The notes under the pieces were generated by a model, which was given only the letters and a program-made list of their open reading frames with translations, was not told the DNA's origin and made no database searches. The translations under genes were made by a program, and so were the position numbers. Shown here in pieces: positions 1-8,653 of a stretch of DNA of 64,000 bases. Position 1 is the first letter of the stretch. Every line of letters begins with the position of its first letter. Source of the DNA: Marinilabiliaceae bacterium (GTDB lineage: Bacteria; Bacteroidota; Bacteroidia; Bacteroidales; Marinilabiliaceae); NCBI GenBank assembly GCA_016933045.1, contig JAFGBR010000050.1, positions 1 to 64,000 of the forward strand, in the 5' to 3' direction.

Positions 1-12
1 TGAAAATTTTCG

Positions 13-36
13 AGACCTGCATTTACTTGCAGGTCT
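13..36. terminator. Hairpin, putative intrinsic terminator
   Basis: A perfect 9-bp inverted repeat, AGACCTGCA / TGCAGGTCT, flanks a 6-nt loop and is followed on the plus strand by a T-rich stretch. It probably ends transcription of a gene left of the window, and it may also act for the minus-strand gene whose stop codon is at position 102. Confidence 0.5.
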
Positions 37-101
37 TATTTATCAAGACTCTTTATGTTTTTTTTAATATTTGTTGCGGAAGTAAGGTATTAATAGAGAT
101 T

Positions 102-1673
102 CTATTTCTCAAAAATCTCTTTAATAGGAGTCCCTATATTTCCATTAGGATACGACATATTAAGTATTGTTGAAATTGTTGGAGCTACATCAATAACTCG
201 ATATGATTGCTTTATCGTTTTTGCCGGAATTTGCCCCCCAAAAAAAATAATTGGCAAATCACGACTCAAAGATGGTCGAGCACGAAACTCCCCATTACAT
301 AACTCCTCAACCCATCCAGGCTCTAACTCGATTATAACATCGCCCGATCGTTTAGCATGAAACGACTGATGAATAACCTCATCAGCCATAATTTTTTTCT
401 CACTAATTAACTGATCAAAAGTATGTGTTCGTCCCACACCCGACATTTGCAATAAAAATTCGGCAGATTTGTTACGCATTTCCTTCATTGACAAACCTTT
501 TTCTTCTACAAGTTTAGCATTAATATAAAATGCACCGTCATTATATGAATACACCCACTTCCCCTGTCCATACTGAGCCATGAAATAAAGATTCAGCAAC
601 GACAGTGCTTTTTTACCGCTAAAAACACCCGATGGGGCTCCAATAGCCTTATATTCATCAGGGTAAACACCCGGGTTATGAGCACCCGATAAAATAATCA
701 ATGAATTTTCCAATCCAACTGTCTCTTCAATTAAACGAATTAATCCGGTAATTTCATGATCTAATCGAACAATCATATCCTCAACCTCAGCATCCATAGG
801 CTTGCAATTAACATCAACACCTGGTTTAAGAGAGAATGAAATAGTCAGTAAATCGGGGTAATCATCTTTACCCAAACCCTCATTAATAATCATCGATGCT
901 GCAAAATCACGAATCATAACATTTCCAAAAGGCGAGAAAATTAAACGTTCATAATCGGCATCGGCAATAAAACGATATAAAAATTTATCTGGCAAAGTTG
1001 CTCTATGAAATTTCGACTCGTAATAATCATTTATATTATTTATCGGCCCCCATTCTCTTAACTTATAAACATCGGCAAATTTTTTCAAATTAAATTCACG
1101 AACCCAAAATGGCGTTTCAAGGTTATTTGAATTTCGTATTTCACCTTTTTTTATGTCAATGCAATAATAACCCTCATTACCATGTCCCATTGCCCAATTT
1201 AATATATCAGACGACATTCCAATCCCTCTAATTTTCGAATAATTCGGATATAATCTTTTCAGCTCATCACTTATAGTTGATGCTAACATTTGATTGCACG
1301 AAGCTTTTGGTATTGAATCATTGTTTTGTTCACCATAAACAGCATGAACTGTTTTTTGGTTAAATCTATCCATCCACTTATCGCTTATTACACCATGAAT
1401 TGCCGGAGTAGCACCAGAATAAAACGATGCAACAGAATTACCATAATATGACGATATACTATTAACACTTAAATGAGGTATAAAAGTTCCCTGGTTAATC
1501 ATCCTAGTAATACCTCCTTTTTCAAACTTTTTTTGCCATGTAAACAATTGATCAGAATTTAATTCATCAACCATTAACACAACAACCAAGCGGGGTTTTA
1601 ATTCTGGTAATTTTTGCGGAAAAATTTTTAAAGGGGTAAAAGCAATAAAAAAACACAAAACAAACTTCATCAT
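102..1673 (-). CDS. Degenerate alkaline-phosphatase-superfamily (PafA-like) secreted protein
   Basis: About 523 residues with an N-terminal signal peptide. The longest reading would start at a TTG (1697), but the ATG at 1673 puts the hydrophobic signal directly at the N terminus. The fold signature of Bacteroidota PafA-type phosphatases is visible: VVVLMVDELNSDQL near the N terminus, then FYSGATPAIHGV, SFSLKPGVD and IILSGAHNPGV. Compared by eye with active PafA-type enzymes, only the first metal-binding Asp seems conserved. The nucleophile Thr position reads Tyr, the DxxxH ligand pair reads P/V, the ADH motif reads GAH, and the last His ligand near PIIFFG reads Asp. It lies 36-60 bp downstream of the DUF190 gene on the same strand, so the two are probably co-transcribed. 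I infer a non-catalytic or altered-chemistry role. The family call is firm and the loss of activity is an inference. Confidence 0.75.
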   Translation of the reverse strand: MMKFVLCFFIAFTPLKIFPQKLPELKPRLVVVLMVDELNSDQLFTWQKKFEKGGITRMINQGTFIPHLSVNSISSYYGNSVASFYSGATPAIHGVISDKWMDRFNQKTVHAVYGEQNNDSIPKASCNQMLASTISDELKRLYPNYSKIRGIGMSSDILNWAMGHGNEGYYCIDIKKGEIRNSNNLETPFWVREFNLKKFADVYKLREWGPINNINDYYESKFHRATLPDKFLYRFIADADYERLIFSPFGNVMIRDFAASMIINEGLGKDDYPDLLTISFSLKPGVDVNCKPMDAEVEDMIVRLDHEITGLIRLIEETVGLENSLIILSGAHNPGVYPDEYKAIGAPSGVFSGKKALSLLNLYFMAQYGQGKWVYSYNDGAFYINAKLVEEKGLSMKEMRNKSAEFLLQMSGVGRTHTFDQLISEKKIMADEVIHQSFHAKRSGDVIIELEPGWVEELCNGEFRARPSLSRDLPIIFFGGQIPAKTIKQSYRVIDVAPTISTILNMSYPNGNIGTPIKEIFEK

Positions 1674-1733
1674 ACAACCTATATTAAATCCGGCCAAATA
1701 TAAGTTATAGCATATAAAAAACCAATTTATTAA

Positions 1734-2084
1734 TCAAAGAGGTGTACGGGAATAACGTAAAACATTAACATCTTCGATATACATTAAGCCCCCACTCATT
1801 GCTTTATCCATCAATTTACCCATTATAGATGCAAAATCATCAATCCGACCAGCCACATCAACAATTTCAATAATCACCGGTAAATCTTCGGCTAACGAAA
1901 AAACTTTAACACTATGAACCATACTATCAGCTCCATACGACATAATGCCCTTTGCAACTGTCACTCCAGCCAGTTTATACTTCTTTGCAGCATACACAAT
2001 AGCTTCATACAACGGACGTTGATATACTCTTTCGTTTTCGCCAACAATAATTCTGAGCTTTTTTGCTTTTCCCTTTAAATGCAT
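1734..2084 (-). CDS. DUF190 domain-containing protein
   Basis: 116 residues, matching the length and pattern of the small DUF190 family (PF02641), a ferredoxin-like/PII-like fold. It opens with a KAKKLRIIVGENER strand, followed by LYEAIVYAAKKYKLAGVTVAKGIMSYG and VIIEIVDVAGRIDDF. The family often sits beside CrcB fluoride channels, but no crcB is visible here. Its partner is instead the degenerate phosphatase-like gene directly downstream. The molecular function is unknown, and a regulatory or ligand-binding role is inferred only from the fold. The start is an ATG, and there is no signal peptide, so the protein is cytoplasmic. Confidence 0.8.
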   Translation of the reverse strand: MHLKGKAKKLRIIVGENERVYQRPLYEAIVYAAKKYKLAGVTVAKGIMSYGADSMVHSVKVFSLAEDLPVIIEIVDVAGRIDDFASIMGKLMDKAMSGGLMYIEDVNVLRYSRTPL

Positions 2085-2325
2085 AATTGCAGTTTTTATG
2101 ATCCTTCAAACAAATTACACAGAATATAAGACAATCACAAACCAAAAATGAACTAAAAGCTTATTTATTAAACCGCACTAAAGTATATTACAAATGTATT
2201 ATTATGACAATTAAGAAAGTGTATTATTTTACATTTTAAGTGTATTATTTTTAAGCATGCGAGGAAAAAAGCTCAAAAAAACAGGTTGTTTAAAAATGTT
2301 AAGGAAATACAGCTCATGTTAAAAT

Positions 2326-2354
2326 GTAATCCATTTATGCAAAAATATACCCCC
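2326..2354 (+). promoter_or_regulatory. Putative HTCS operator, copy A
   Basis: The site reads GTAATCCATT, then TATGC, then AAAAATATACCCCC. It matches 26 of 29 positions with the minus-strand site at 44849-44877, and both sites end exactly 19 nt before a TAnnTTTG -7 box. A weaker upstream half (positions 2310-2330, about 14 of 21 matches with the corresponding upstream half at copy B) suggests direct repeats spaced 21 bp apart, as expected for AraC-type binding by the HTCS encoded at 20.4 kb. That the HTCS is the binding protein is inferred. Confidence 0.65.
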
Positions 2355-2373
2355 CTTTAAAAAGCCCTTATAA

Positions 2374-2381
2374 TACTTTTG
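2374..2381 (+). promoter_or_regulatory. Bacteroidota -7 promoter box (TACTTTTG)
   Basis: TACTTTTG fits the Bacteroidota sigma-factor consensus TAnnTTTG, 61 nt before the GH115 start codon. No clear -33 TTG is present, and the operator occupies that region, which suits an activator-dependent promoter. Confidence 0.6.
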
Positions 2382-2442
2382 ATTCTATTAAAACGAATAA
2401 TCAAAATCTTATAAAAACAATAATTAACAGAATCAATATAAC

Positions 2443-5316
2443 ATGAAATATATTTTTTCCATTGGGTTTTTAATTACAATAACACTAATAACGGGAAGTT
2501 GTACTCCCAGTCAAAATCAAAATCGAGATATTAATAAAATCATTGAATTTAACCAAACACATAATGCCTTTAAAATGACAGGTAATAACTATGCAGCTCC
2601 TGTCATTTTCGATAATCCTGATGAAAAAGGACTATCAAAAATAATAAACCTCTTTCGCAACGATATAAAAATGGTATCGGGCAATTACCCCAAACTATAT
2701 AATAATCTTACATCCGACATAGACAATATTATAATTGTTGGCATAGCCGATAAAAGTCCACTTTTAAAAACACTTGAGAGTAGGAATAAAATTAATTTAA
2801 ATAGCATAAAAGGGAAATGGGAAACATCAATTATTCAGGTAATAGATCAACCATTTGAAGGAATAAAAAAAGCCTTGATTATTGCTGGGAGCGATAAGAG
2901 AGGGACTATTTTTGGATTATTCGAATTATCGAAACAAATGGGAGTATCCCCTTGGTACTGGTGGGCCGATGTACCTGTTCAAAAACATGAGGATATTTAT
3001 GTAAAAAATGGACGATATAACTACGGAGAACCTAAAGTTCAATACCGCGGAATTTTTATTAATGATGAAGAGCCTGCATTAGGAAATTGGGCACGTGAAA
3101 AGTTTGGTGGGATCAACTCGAAGTTTTACCAAAAAGTTTTTGAACTAATACTTCGCATGAAAGGTAACTATCTATGGCCTGCCATGTGGGGAAAAGCCTT
3201 TGCTGATGATGATCCAATGAATGCGGTATTAGCTGATGAATTGGGTATCGTAATTGGTTATTCTCATCACGAACCCATGATGAGGGCTCATAAAGAATGG
3301 AAAAAGTATGGAGAAGGAAAATGGGACTACACTGTCAATAAAGAAAATCTTAAAGAATTCTGGAGGGGTGGCATACAACGCAATTTAGGAAAAGAAAGCA
3401 TTATTACTGTAGGAATGCGGGGCGATGGTGATGAGCCCATGAGCAATGACAGGAACATAGAATTACTTACCGAAATAATAAATGACCAACGGCAAATTAT
3501 TGAAGAAGAAACTGGCAACCCGGCAGAAATGACACCTCAGGTGTGGGCTCTTTATAAAGAAGTACAAGATTATTATGATATGGGAATGAGAGTGCCCAAT
3601 GATATAATGCTACTATATTGCGATGATAACTGGGGAAATGTAAGACGTTTACCCGGAAAAAACGAAAGAAACCGCGAAGGTGGTTGTGGATTATACTATC
3701 ATTTCGATTACGTTGGGGATCCCAGAAACTACAAGTGGATTAATACCAATCCATTACCTAAAATTTGGGAGCAAAATAAACTAGCGTACGAATATGGCAT
3801 AAATAAACTCTGGATTGTTAATGTAGGGGACATCAAACCCATGGAACTGCCCATACAGTTTTACCTCGATTTAGCATGGAATCCCGATTATATGGGAGTT
3901 AATGAACTAAAAGAATACACAATAAAATGGTCCGAACAACAATTTGGACAAAAATATTACAAAGAAATAGCATCAATACTAGACCGTTATGGAAAATATG
4001 CAAGCAGAGTAAAACCCGAACTTTTAAACAAGGTAAAATACTCATTAATTAATTATCGAGAATATGAGCGAGTAGCCAATGAACTAAACACATTATGCAG
4101 AGAAGCATTAACAATTGGGGAAAAAATTTCAAATAATAAACAAGACGCCTATTTTCAATTGGTTCAATATCCGGTTGAAGCTCTTACAAATATTTATAAT
4201 CTCTACCATGTAGTTGAAAAAAACCATTTTTATTATAAACAAAAAAGGGCATTAACCAACCTAATGGCCGACAGTGTAAAATATTATTTTGAGCTTGATT
4301 CAACACTAAAACATAAGTATAATAATATAATAGCTAATGGGAAATGGAACCATATAATGGATCAACCTAAAATAGGATATTCTTCTTGGAATGACCCTAA
4401 ATATGATATTTTACCTACAACCTATCGTATTAAACTACCTCAAAAATCTATTCCGGGTATAAACATCGAAGGAGATAAAGAAGAATTAAGTATTGACAAT
4501 GCAAAACTACTTGAATTTGATAGTTTTAATAATCAAACCTATTTTATTGAATTATTCAATAAAGGAGTTATTCCATACGATTTTGAAATAACATCTGATA
4601 ATAACTGGATTGAACTAAGCCAAAAAAAAGGGAAAATACTTGATCAAAGCAAAATTTATGTATCAATAAACTGGGATAATATAAATAATGAAGACAATAA
4701 AGGAACTATTTATGTAAAAATAGTCAATGAAAAATATTCAATAAACATAAATGCGTGGAAACCTTCAATAGAAAAAGAAAAAAACATAACCGGTTTTATT
4801 GAAAATAATGGTTATATATCAATTGAAGCATCAAATTTTTCGCGATCTGTAAATAACGATAGTATAGAGTGGGTTGTTATTCCTGATATTGGACTTACAA
4901 AAGACGGAGTTACAACTAAACCATCGATGATTGAAGAACAAACGACAGGCAAAGGGCCATATCTAGAATATGATATTTACATTAAAGCATCTGGAACAAT
5001 AAAAATATACTCATATTTTTCACCTACCCTGAATTTTATCAATGAAAACGGATTGAAATATGCAATATCGCTCAATAATGAATTACCCCATATAATTAAT
5101 GTACACAAAAATAAGAAACACAATTACTGGCAAAATATGGTTTCAAACAATATAAATATTTGCAAGTCAGAACACCTAATTGTTAATCCCGGAAATAATA
5201 AACTAAAGTTTCACATGATCTCGCCAGGCCTAGTCCTTCAAAAAATTGTAGTTGACACTGGAGGTCTTAAAGAATCGAAACTGGGACCAAAAGAGGTAAA
5301 GAAAATTAATAAATAA
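2443..5316 (+). CDS. GH115 xylan alpha-1,2-glucuronidase, lipoprotein
   Basis: 957 residues. The N terminus ends in LITGSC, a lipobox, so the mature enzyme is lipid-anchored. The body matches family GH115: the SPWYWWADVPV segment (about residue 170), YRGIFINDEEPAL, KGNYLWPAMWG, SHHEPMMRAHKEW and GMRGDGDEPMS (about residue 325) are family landmarks. A C-terminal beta-sandwich portion follows (about 670-957). GH115 enzymes remove 4-O-methyl-glucuronic acid from internal as well as terminal xylose units of xylan. This is the first gene of the plus-strand xylan operon, preceded by operator copy A and 174 bp ahead of susC. A paralogue of similar length lies at 48996-51893 and is visibly less AT-rich. 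Confidence 0.92.
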   Translation: MKYIFSIGFLITITLITGSCTPSQNQNRDINKIIEFNQTHNAFKMTGNNYAAPVIFDNPDEKGLSKIINLFRNDIKMVSGNYPKLYNNLTSDIDNIIIVGIADKSPLLKTLESRNKINLNSIKGKWETSIIQVIDQPFEGIKKALIIAGSDKRGTIFGLFELSKQMGVSPWYWWADVPVQKHEDIYVKNGRYNYGEPKVQYRGIFINDEEPALGNWAREKFGGINSKFYQKVFELILRMKGNYLWPAMWGKAFADDDPMNAVLADELGIVIGYSHHEPMMRAHKEWKKYGEGKWDYTVNKENLKEFWRGGIQRNLGKESIITVGMRGDGDEPMSNDRNIELLTEIINDQRQIIEEETGNPAEMTPQVWALYKEVQDYYDMGMRVPNDIMLLYCDDNWGNVRRLPGKNERNREGGCGLYYHFDYVGDPRNYKWINTNPLPKIWEQNKLAYEYGINKLWIVNVGDIKPMELPIQFYLDLAWNPDYMGVNELKEYTIKWSEQQFGQKYYKEIASILDRYGKYASRVKPELLNKVKYSLINYREYERVANELNTLCREALTIGEKISNNKQDAYFQLVQYPVEALTNIYNLYHVVEKNHFYYKQKRALTNLMADSVKYYFELDSTLKHKYNNIIANGKWNHIMDQPKIGYSSWNDPKYDILPTTYRIKLPQKSIPGINIEGDKEELSIDNAKLLEFDSFNNQTYFIELFNKGVIPYDFEITSDNNWIELSQKKGKILDQSKIYVSINWDNINNEDNKGTIYVKIVNEKYSININAWKPSIEKEKNITGFIENNGYISIEASNFSRSVNNDSIEWVVIPDIGLTKDGVTTKPSMIEEQTTGKGPYLEYDIYIKASGTIKIYSYFSPTLNFINENGLKYAISLNNELPHIINVHKNKKHNYWQNMVSNNINICKSEHLIVNPGNNKLKFHMISPGLVLQKIVVDTGGLKESKLGPKEVKKINK

Positions 5317-5490
5317 TAATAAACCAATTAAAAAATTATGAATAAATACTACCTAAAAAGTGGGCACAAAATCGCTCCACCTAATTATCAGAAACACAGC
5401 AAACAATACCGATTGCTTATAAATCCTGACATTGTAAAATCCTTTAACTGGAAAATAGAATGTTTTAGTCAACTATAACTTGAGAAAGTA

Positions 5491-8400
5491 ATGAAAAAAA
5501 GAAATGATTTAATATTTCAAAAAAACTTCTTAAAAAAACTTTTAAGAAGTGGCCTTACAAAAAGTATTACTTTTTTAATGGCATTATGTATTACATTACC
5601 GGCAATTGCTCAAAATAACAAAAAAGTTACCGGAACTGTATATGACGATCAGAACTTACCAATAATTGGAGCTACGGTAGTTGTAAAAGGAACAACAATA
5701 GGAGTTTCAACCAATAATAATGGCAATTTTTCAATTGAGGTGCCAAAAAATGCCCAAACCATCATTATTTCATTTATTGGAATGACTGAACAGGAAATTA
5801 ATATCGGAGAGAAGACCAATTTTAAAGTGGTATTAGAATCTGAAATAGCACAATTACAAGATATAGTTGTTGTAGGTTATGGCCAACAAAAAAAAGAAAG
5901 TATTGTAGGAGCAATAACTCAAACAACAGGCAAAGTACTTGAGCGCTCGGGTGGAGTTACCAATGTTGGTTCTGCATTAACAGGTAAACTACCAGGTGTT
6001 ATTACCTATACATCAACCGGACAGCCTGGTTCCGAAGATCCGAAGATTATCATTCGAACTCAATCGTCATGGAATAGCAGTGAGCCACTCATACTTGTCG
6101 ATGGAATCGAACGTTCTATTAATGATGTGGATATATCATCGGTCGAAAGCATTTCTGTTCTTAAAGACGCCTCGGCAACAGCAGTGTATGGTGTGCGGGG
6201 TGCCAACGGTGTTATTCTTATTACTACAAAACGTGGCAAAGAAGGTAAAGCAAATATTCAGGTACGTGCCAATGCAACAATGAAAATACCGTCAAAGCTT
6301 CCAGAAAAATACGATTCGTATGATATGTTAATGTTACGCAATCAGGCTATTGAAAGAGAAATAGGCTTATCCCCTTCAAGCTGGAATGATTACACCCCAA
6401 TTGACATCATTAACAAATACCGTTATCCTGCAAATCTCGAAGAATATGAAAGATACCCTAACGTAAATTGGGAAGATGTATTATTCAATGATTTTGCAAT
6501 GGCATATAACGCTAGTGCAAATGTTTCAGGTGGGACAAAATCTGTAAAGTACTTTGCTGCTGTTGATTACCTTAACGAAGGCGACTTATTTAAAACAGTT
6601 GCGAATGGGCAAGGCTATGATCCGGGTTTTAGTTTTAACCGAGTAAACGTACGTAGTAACCTTGATTTTCAATTAACAAAAACAACCAGTCTTAGCTCTA
6701 ATCTATTCGGCACCAATAGCGTTAAACAAACACCTTGGGATTTTAAAGGCAGCGGGCCTTGGGAATCCGCTTATATTACTGCTCCTGATGCAATGAGACC
6801 ATATTATGAATCGACCGGCATATGGGGTTTTTACTATCCTCATGATGCAGCACAGCCAAACTCAGTTTACCAACTTGCCCGTAATGGTCTTGAAAAACAA
6901 ACTACGACAAAAATTACAACCGATTTTATTTTAAAACAAAAATTAGATTTTATATCTGACGGATTATCATTTGAAGCATCATTCTCTAATGACAATACGT
7001 TTTTAGAGGCTGAGAGAGGCATTAAAGACAATTCATTCAAAACTGCACAACGAATGTGGATTAATCCGAAAACAGGCGATATTGTTCTTGATTTACCCAT
7101 TAGTTCAAATACTCAATTCGATTATACAGATCAAGTAATATGGGATGTTCAATCAGGAAAGGTAAAAACAGATAAAACATTTAGAAGACAATACTATTCT
7201 ACTAAATTAGATTATATCCGTAGTCTTGGAAGACATAATGTATCTGGACTAGCATTGTTTAGTCGCGAAAAATCGGCAACAGGTGGCGAATTTCCTATAT
7301 ACCGCGAAGACTGGGTTTTTAGAGGAACATACAATTTTAGTGGTAAGTATTTTTTCGAATTCAACGGAGCTTACAATGGATCTGAAAAGTACGGACCAGT
7401 TTATAGATTTGATTTCTTCCCTGCAATATCTGGAGGATGGATGTTATCTGAAGAAAATTTTATGCGAACTATAAGTTTCCTTGATATGCTTAAAATTCGT
7501 GGATCATGGGGAAAGATTGGAGATGATAAAGGGGGCAAAAGACACCTATATTCTGATCAATGGATCTATGATGGCAGTTCATGGTTAGGTGCAAATGCAA
7601 GTCAAAAATCACCTTACACTTATTTTCAACAAACACAAATTGCCAACCCCGATATATCTTGGGAACTTGTAGAGAAGCGTAATATTGGCGTTGATTATTC
7701 ATTTTTGGATGGTTTAATTGCTGGTTCATTCGATTACTTTAATGACCACAGAACCAACATTCTTATTAGTGGGTCAGACCGTTCAGTACCAACTATTTTT
7801 GGAGGAACTCCACCATCAGTAAATATTGGTGAAGTTAAAAGTTCGGGATATGAGCTTGAGATAAGACTTAGCCGAAATATAAGACCCGATCTAAGAATAT
7901 GGGCAGATATGAACTGGAATCATGCCACTAATAAAGTTGTATTTCGTGATGACACACCCCTGTCTCCCGATTACAAGAAATCAGCAGGTTATTCTCTTGG
8001 ACAAACTACCTCTTACATAGATGCAGGATTTTTAGCAAGCTGGGATGACATACTAGGGAGTACCTCCAGACAAATAAATAATCAATACAAGTATACAGGC
8101 GATTTTAACATTATCGATTTTAATGGAGATGGCATAATTGATTCTTATGACAAAGCTCCTTATGGATTTTCAGGAGTTCCACAAAATACATATAGTGCAA
8201 CTTTAGGGCTCGATTGGAAAGGCTTAAATTTTTCAATGCAGTTCTATGGGGTCTCTAATGTAACTCGGGAAGTACTTTTCCCTACTTTCAATGAAAGTAA
8301 GAACATTGCATTTGTCGAAGGATCATATTGGACAATTAACGAACAGGGCGAAGTACCATTACCCAGATGGCTGGCTAAATCTGATGCGGATTCCTATGGC

Positions 8401-8643
8401 ACCAGATACCTATATGATGGCTCATATTTAAGGTTAAAAACCGCTGAAATAGGATACACATTTACCGATGGATGGATCAATCATTTGGGCATGAATTCGT
8501 GTAAGTTTTATGCAAGCGGCAACAACCTAATTTTATGGACAGATATGCCTGACGACCGTGAAAGCAACTTTGGTGGCGAATCTCGCAAAGGTGCATATCC
8601 AACGTTTCGTCGTGTTACTTTAGGTATAGATATAACTTTCTAA
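5491..8643 (+). CDS. SusC-like TonB-dependent outer-membrane transporter (first of tandem pair)
   Basis: 1050 residues. A long signal peptide ends near LPAIAQ. A carboxypeptidase-regulatory-like (CNA-B type) domain, KVTGTVYDDQNLPIIGATVVVKG, follows at about 43-125. Next come a TonB-box-like segment (DIVVVGYGQQKKESIVGAI), the plug domain with ILVDGIERSINDVD and SVLKDASATAVYGVRGANG, and a 22-strand barrel ending in an aromatic-rich strand (VTLGIDITF). It would import xylo-oligosaccharides across the outer membrane with the SusD lipoprotein encoded 10 bp downstream. Gene order resembles xusA in the Prevotella/Bacteroides xylan core cluster. Confidence 0.95.
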   Translation: MKKRNDLIFQKNFLKKLLRSGLTKSITFLMALCITLPAIAQNNKKVTGTVYDDQNLPIIGATVVVKGTTIGVSTNNNGNFSIEVPKNAQTIIISFIGMTEQEINIGEKTNFKVVLESEIAQLQDIVVVGYGQQKKESIVGAITQTTGKVLERSGGVTNVGSALTGKLPGVITYTSTGQPGSEDPKIIIRTQSSWNSSEPLILVDGIERSINDVDISSVESISVLKDASATAVYGVRGANGVILITTKRGKEGKANIQVRANATMKIPSKLPEKYDSYDMLMLRNQAIEREIGLSPSSWNDYTPIDIINKYRYPANLEEYERYPNVNWEDVLFNDFAMAYNASANVSGGTKSVKYFAAVDYLNEGDLFKTVANGQGYDPGFSFNRVNVRSNLDFQLTKTTSLSSNLFGTNSVKQTPWDFKGSGPWESAYITAPDAMRPYYESTGIWGFYYPHDAAQPNSVYQLARNGLEKQTTTKITTDFILKQKLDFISDGLSFEASFSNDNTFLEAERGIKDNSFKTAQRMWINPKTGDIVLDLPISSNTQFDYTDQVIWDVQSGKVKTDKTFRRQYYSTKLDYIRSLGRHNVSGLALFSREKSATGGEFPIYREDWVFRGTYNFSGKYFFEFNGAYNGSEKYGPVYRFDFFPAISGGWMLSEENFMRTISFLDMLKIRGSWGKIGDDKGGKRHLYSDQWIYDGSSWLGANASQKSPYTYFQQTQIANPDISWELVEKRNIGVDYSFLDGLIAGSFDYFNDHRTNILISGSDRSVPTIFGGTPPSVNIGEVKSSGYELEIRLSRNIRPDLRIWADMNWNHATNKVVFRDDTPLSPDYKKSAGYSLGQTTSYIDAGFLASWDDILGSTSRQINNQYKYTGDFNIIDFNGDGIIDSYDKAPYGFSGVPQNTYSATLGLDWKGLNFSMQFYGVSNVTREVLFPTFNESKNIAFVEGSYWTINEQGEVPLPRWLAKSDADSYGTRYLYDGSYLRLKTAEIGYTFTDGWINHLGMNSCKFYASGNNLILWTDMPDDRESNFGGESRKGAYPTFRRVTLGIDITF

Positions 8644-8653
8644 AACTATTGCA

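Larger units (their letters stand above)
2085..2442. other. Divergent intergenic region with regulatory sites
   Basis: 358 bp between the minus-strand DUF190 gene and the plus-strand GH115 gene. It is non-coding, AT-rich and rich in stop codons. The right-hand half holds the operator (2326-2354) and -7 box (2374-2381) of the xylan operon. I see no convincing -7 box for the DUF190 gene. Confidence 0.7.

Noticed and set aside
5338-5478. A 46-codon open frame between GH115 and the first susC
   Set aside because: No signal peptide, no recognised motif and composition typical of spacer; most likely chance in AT-rich DNA.
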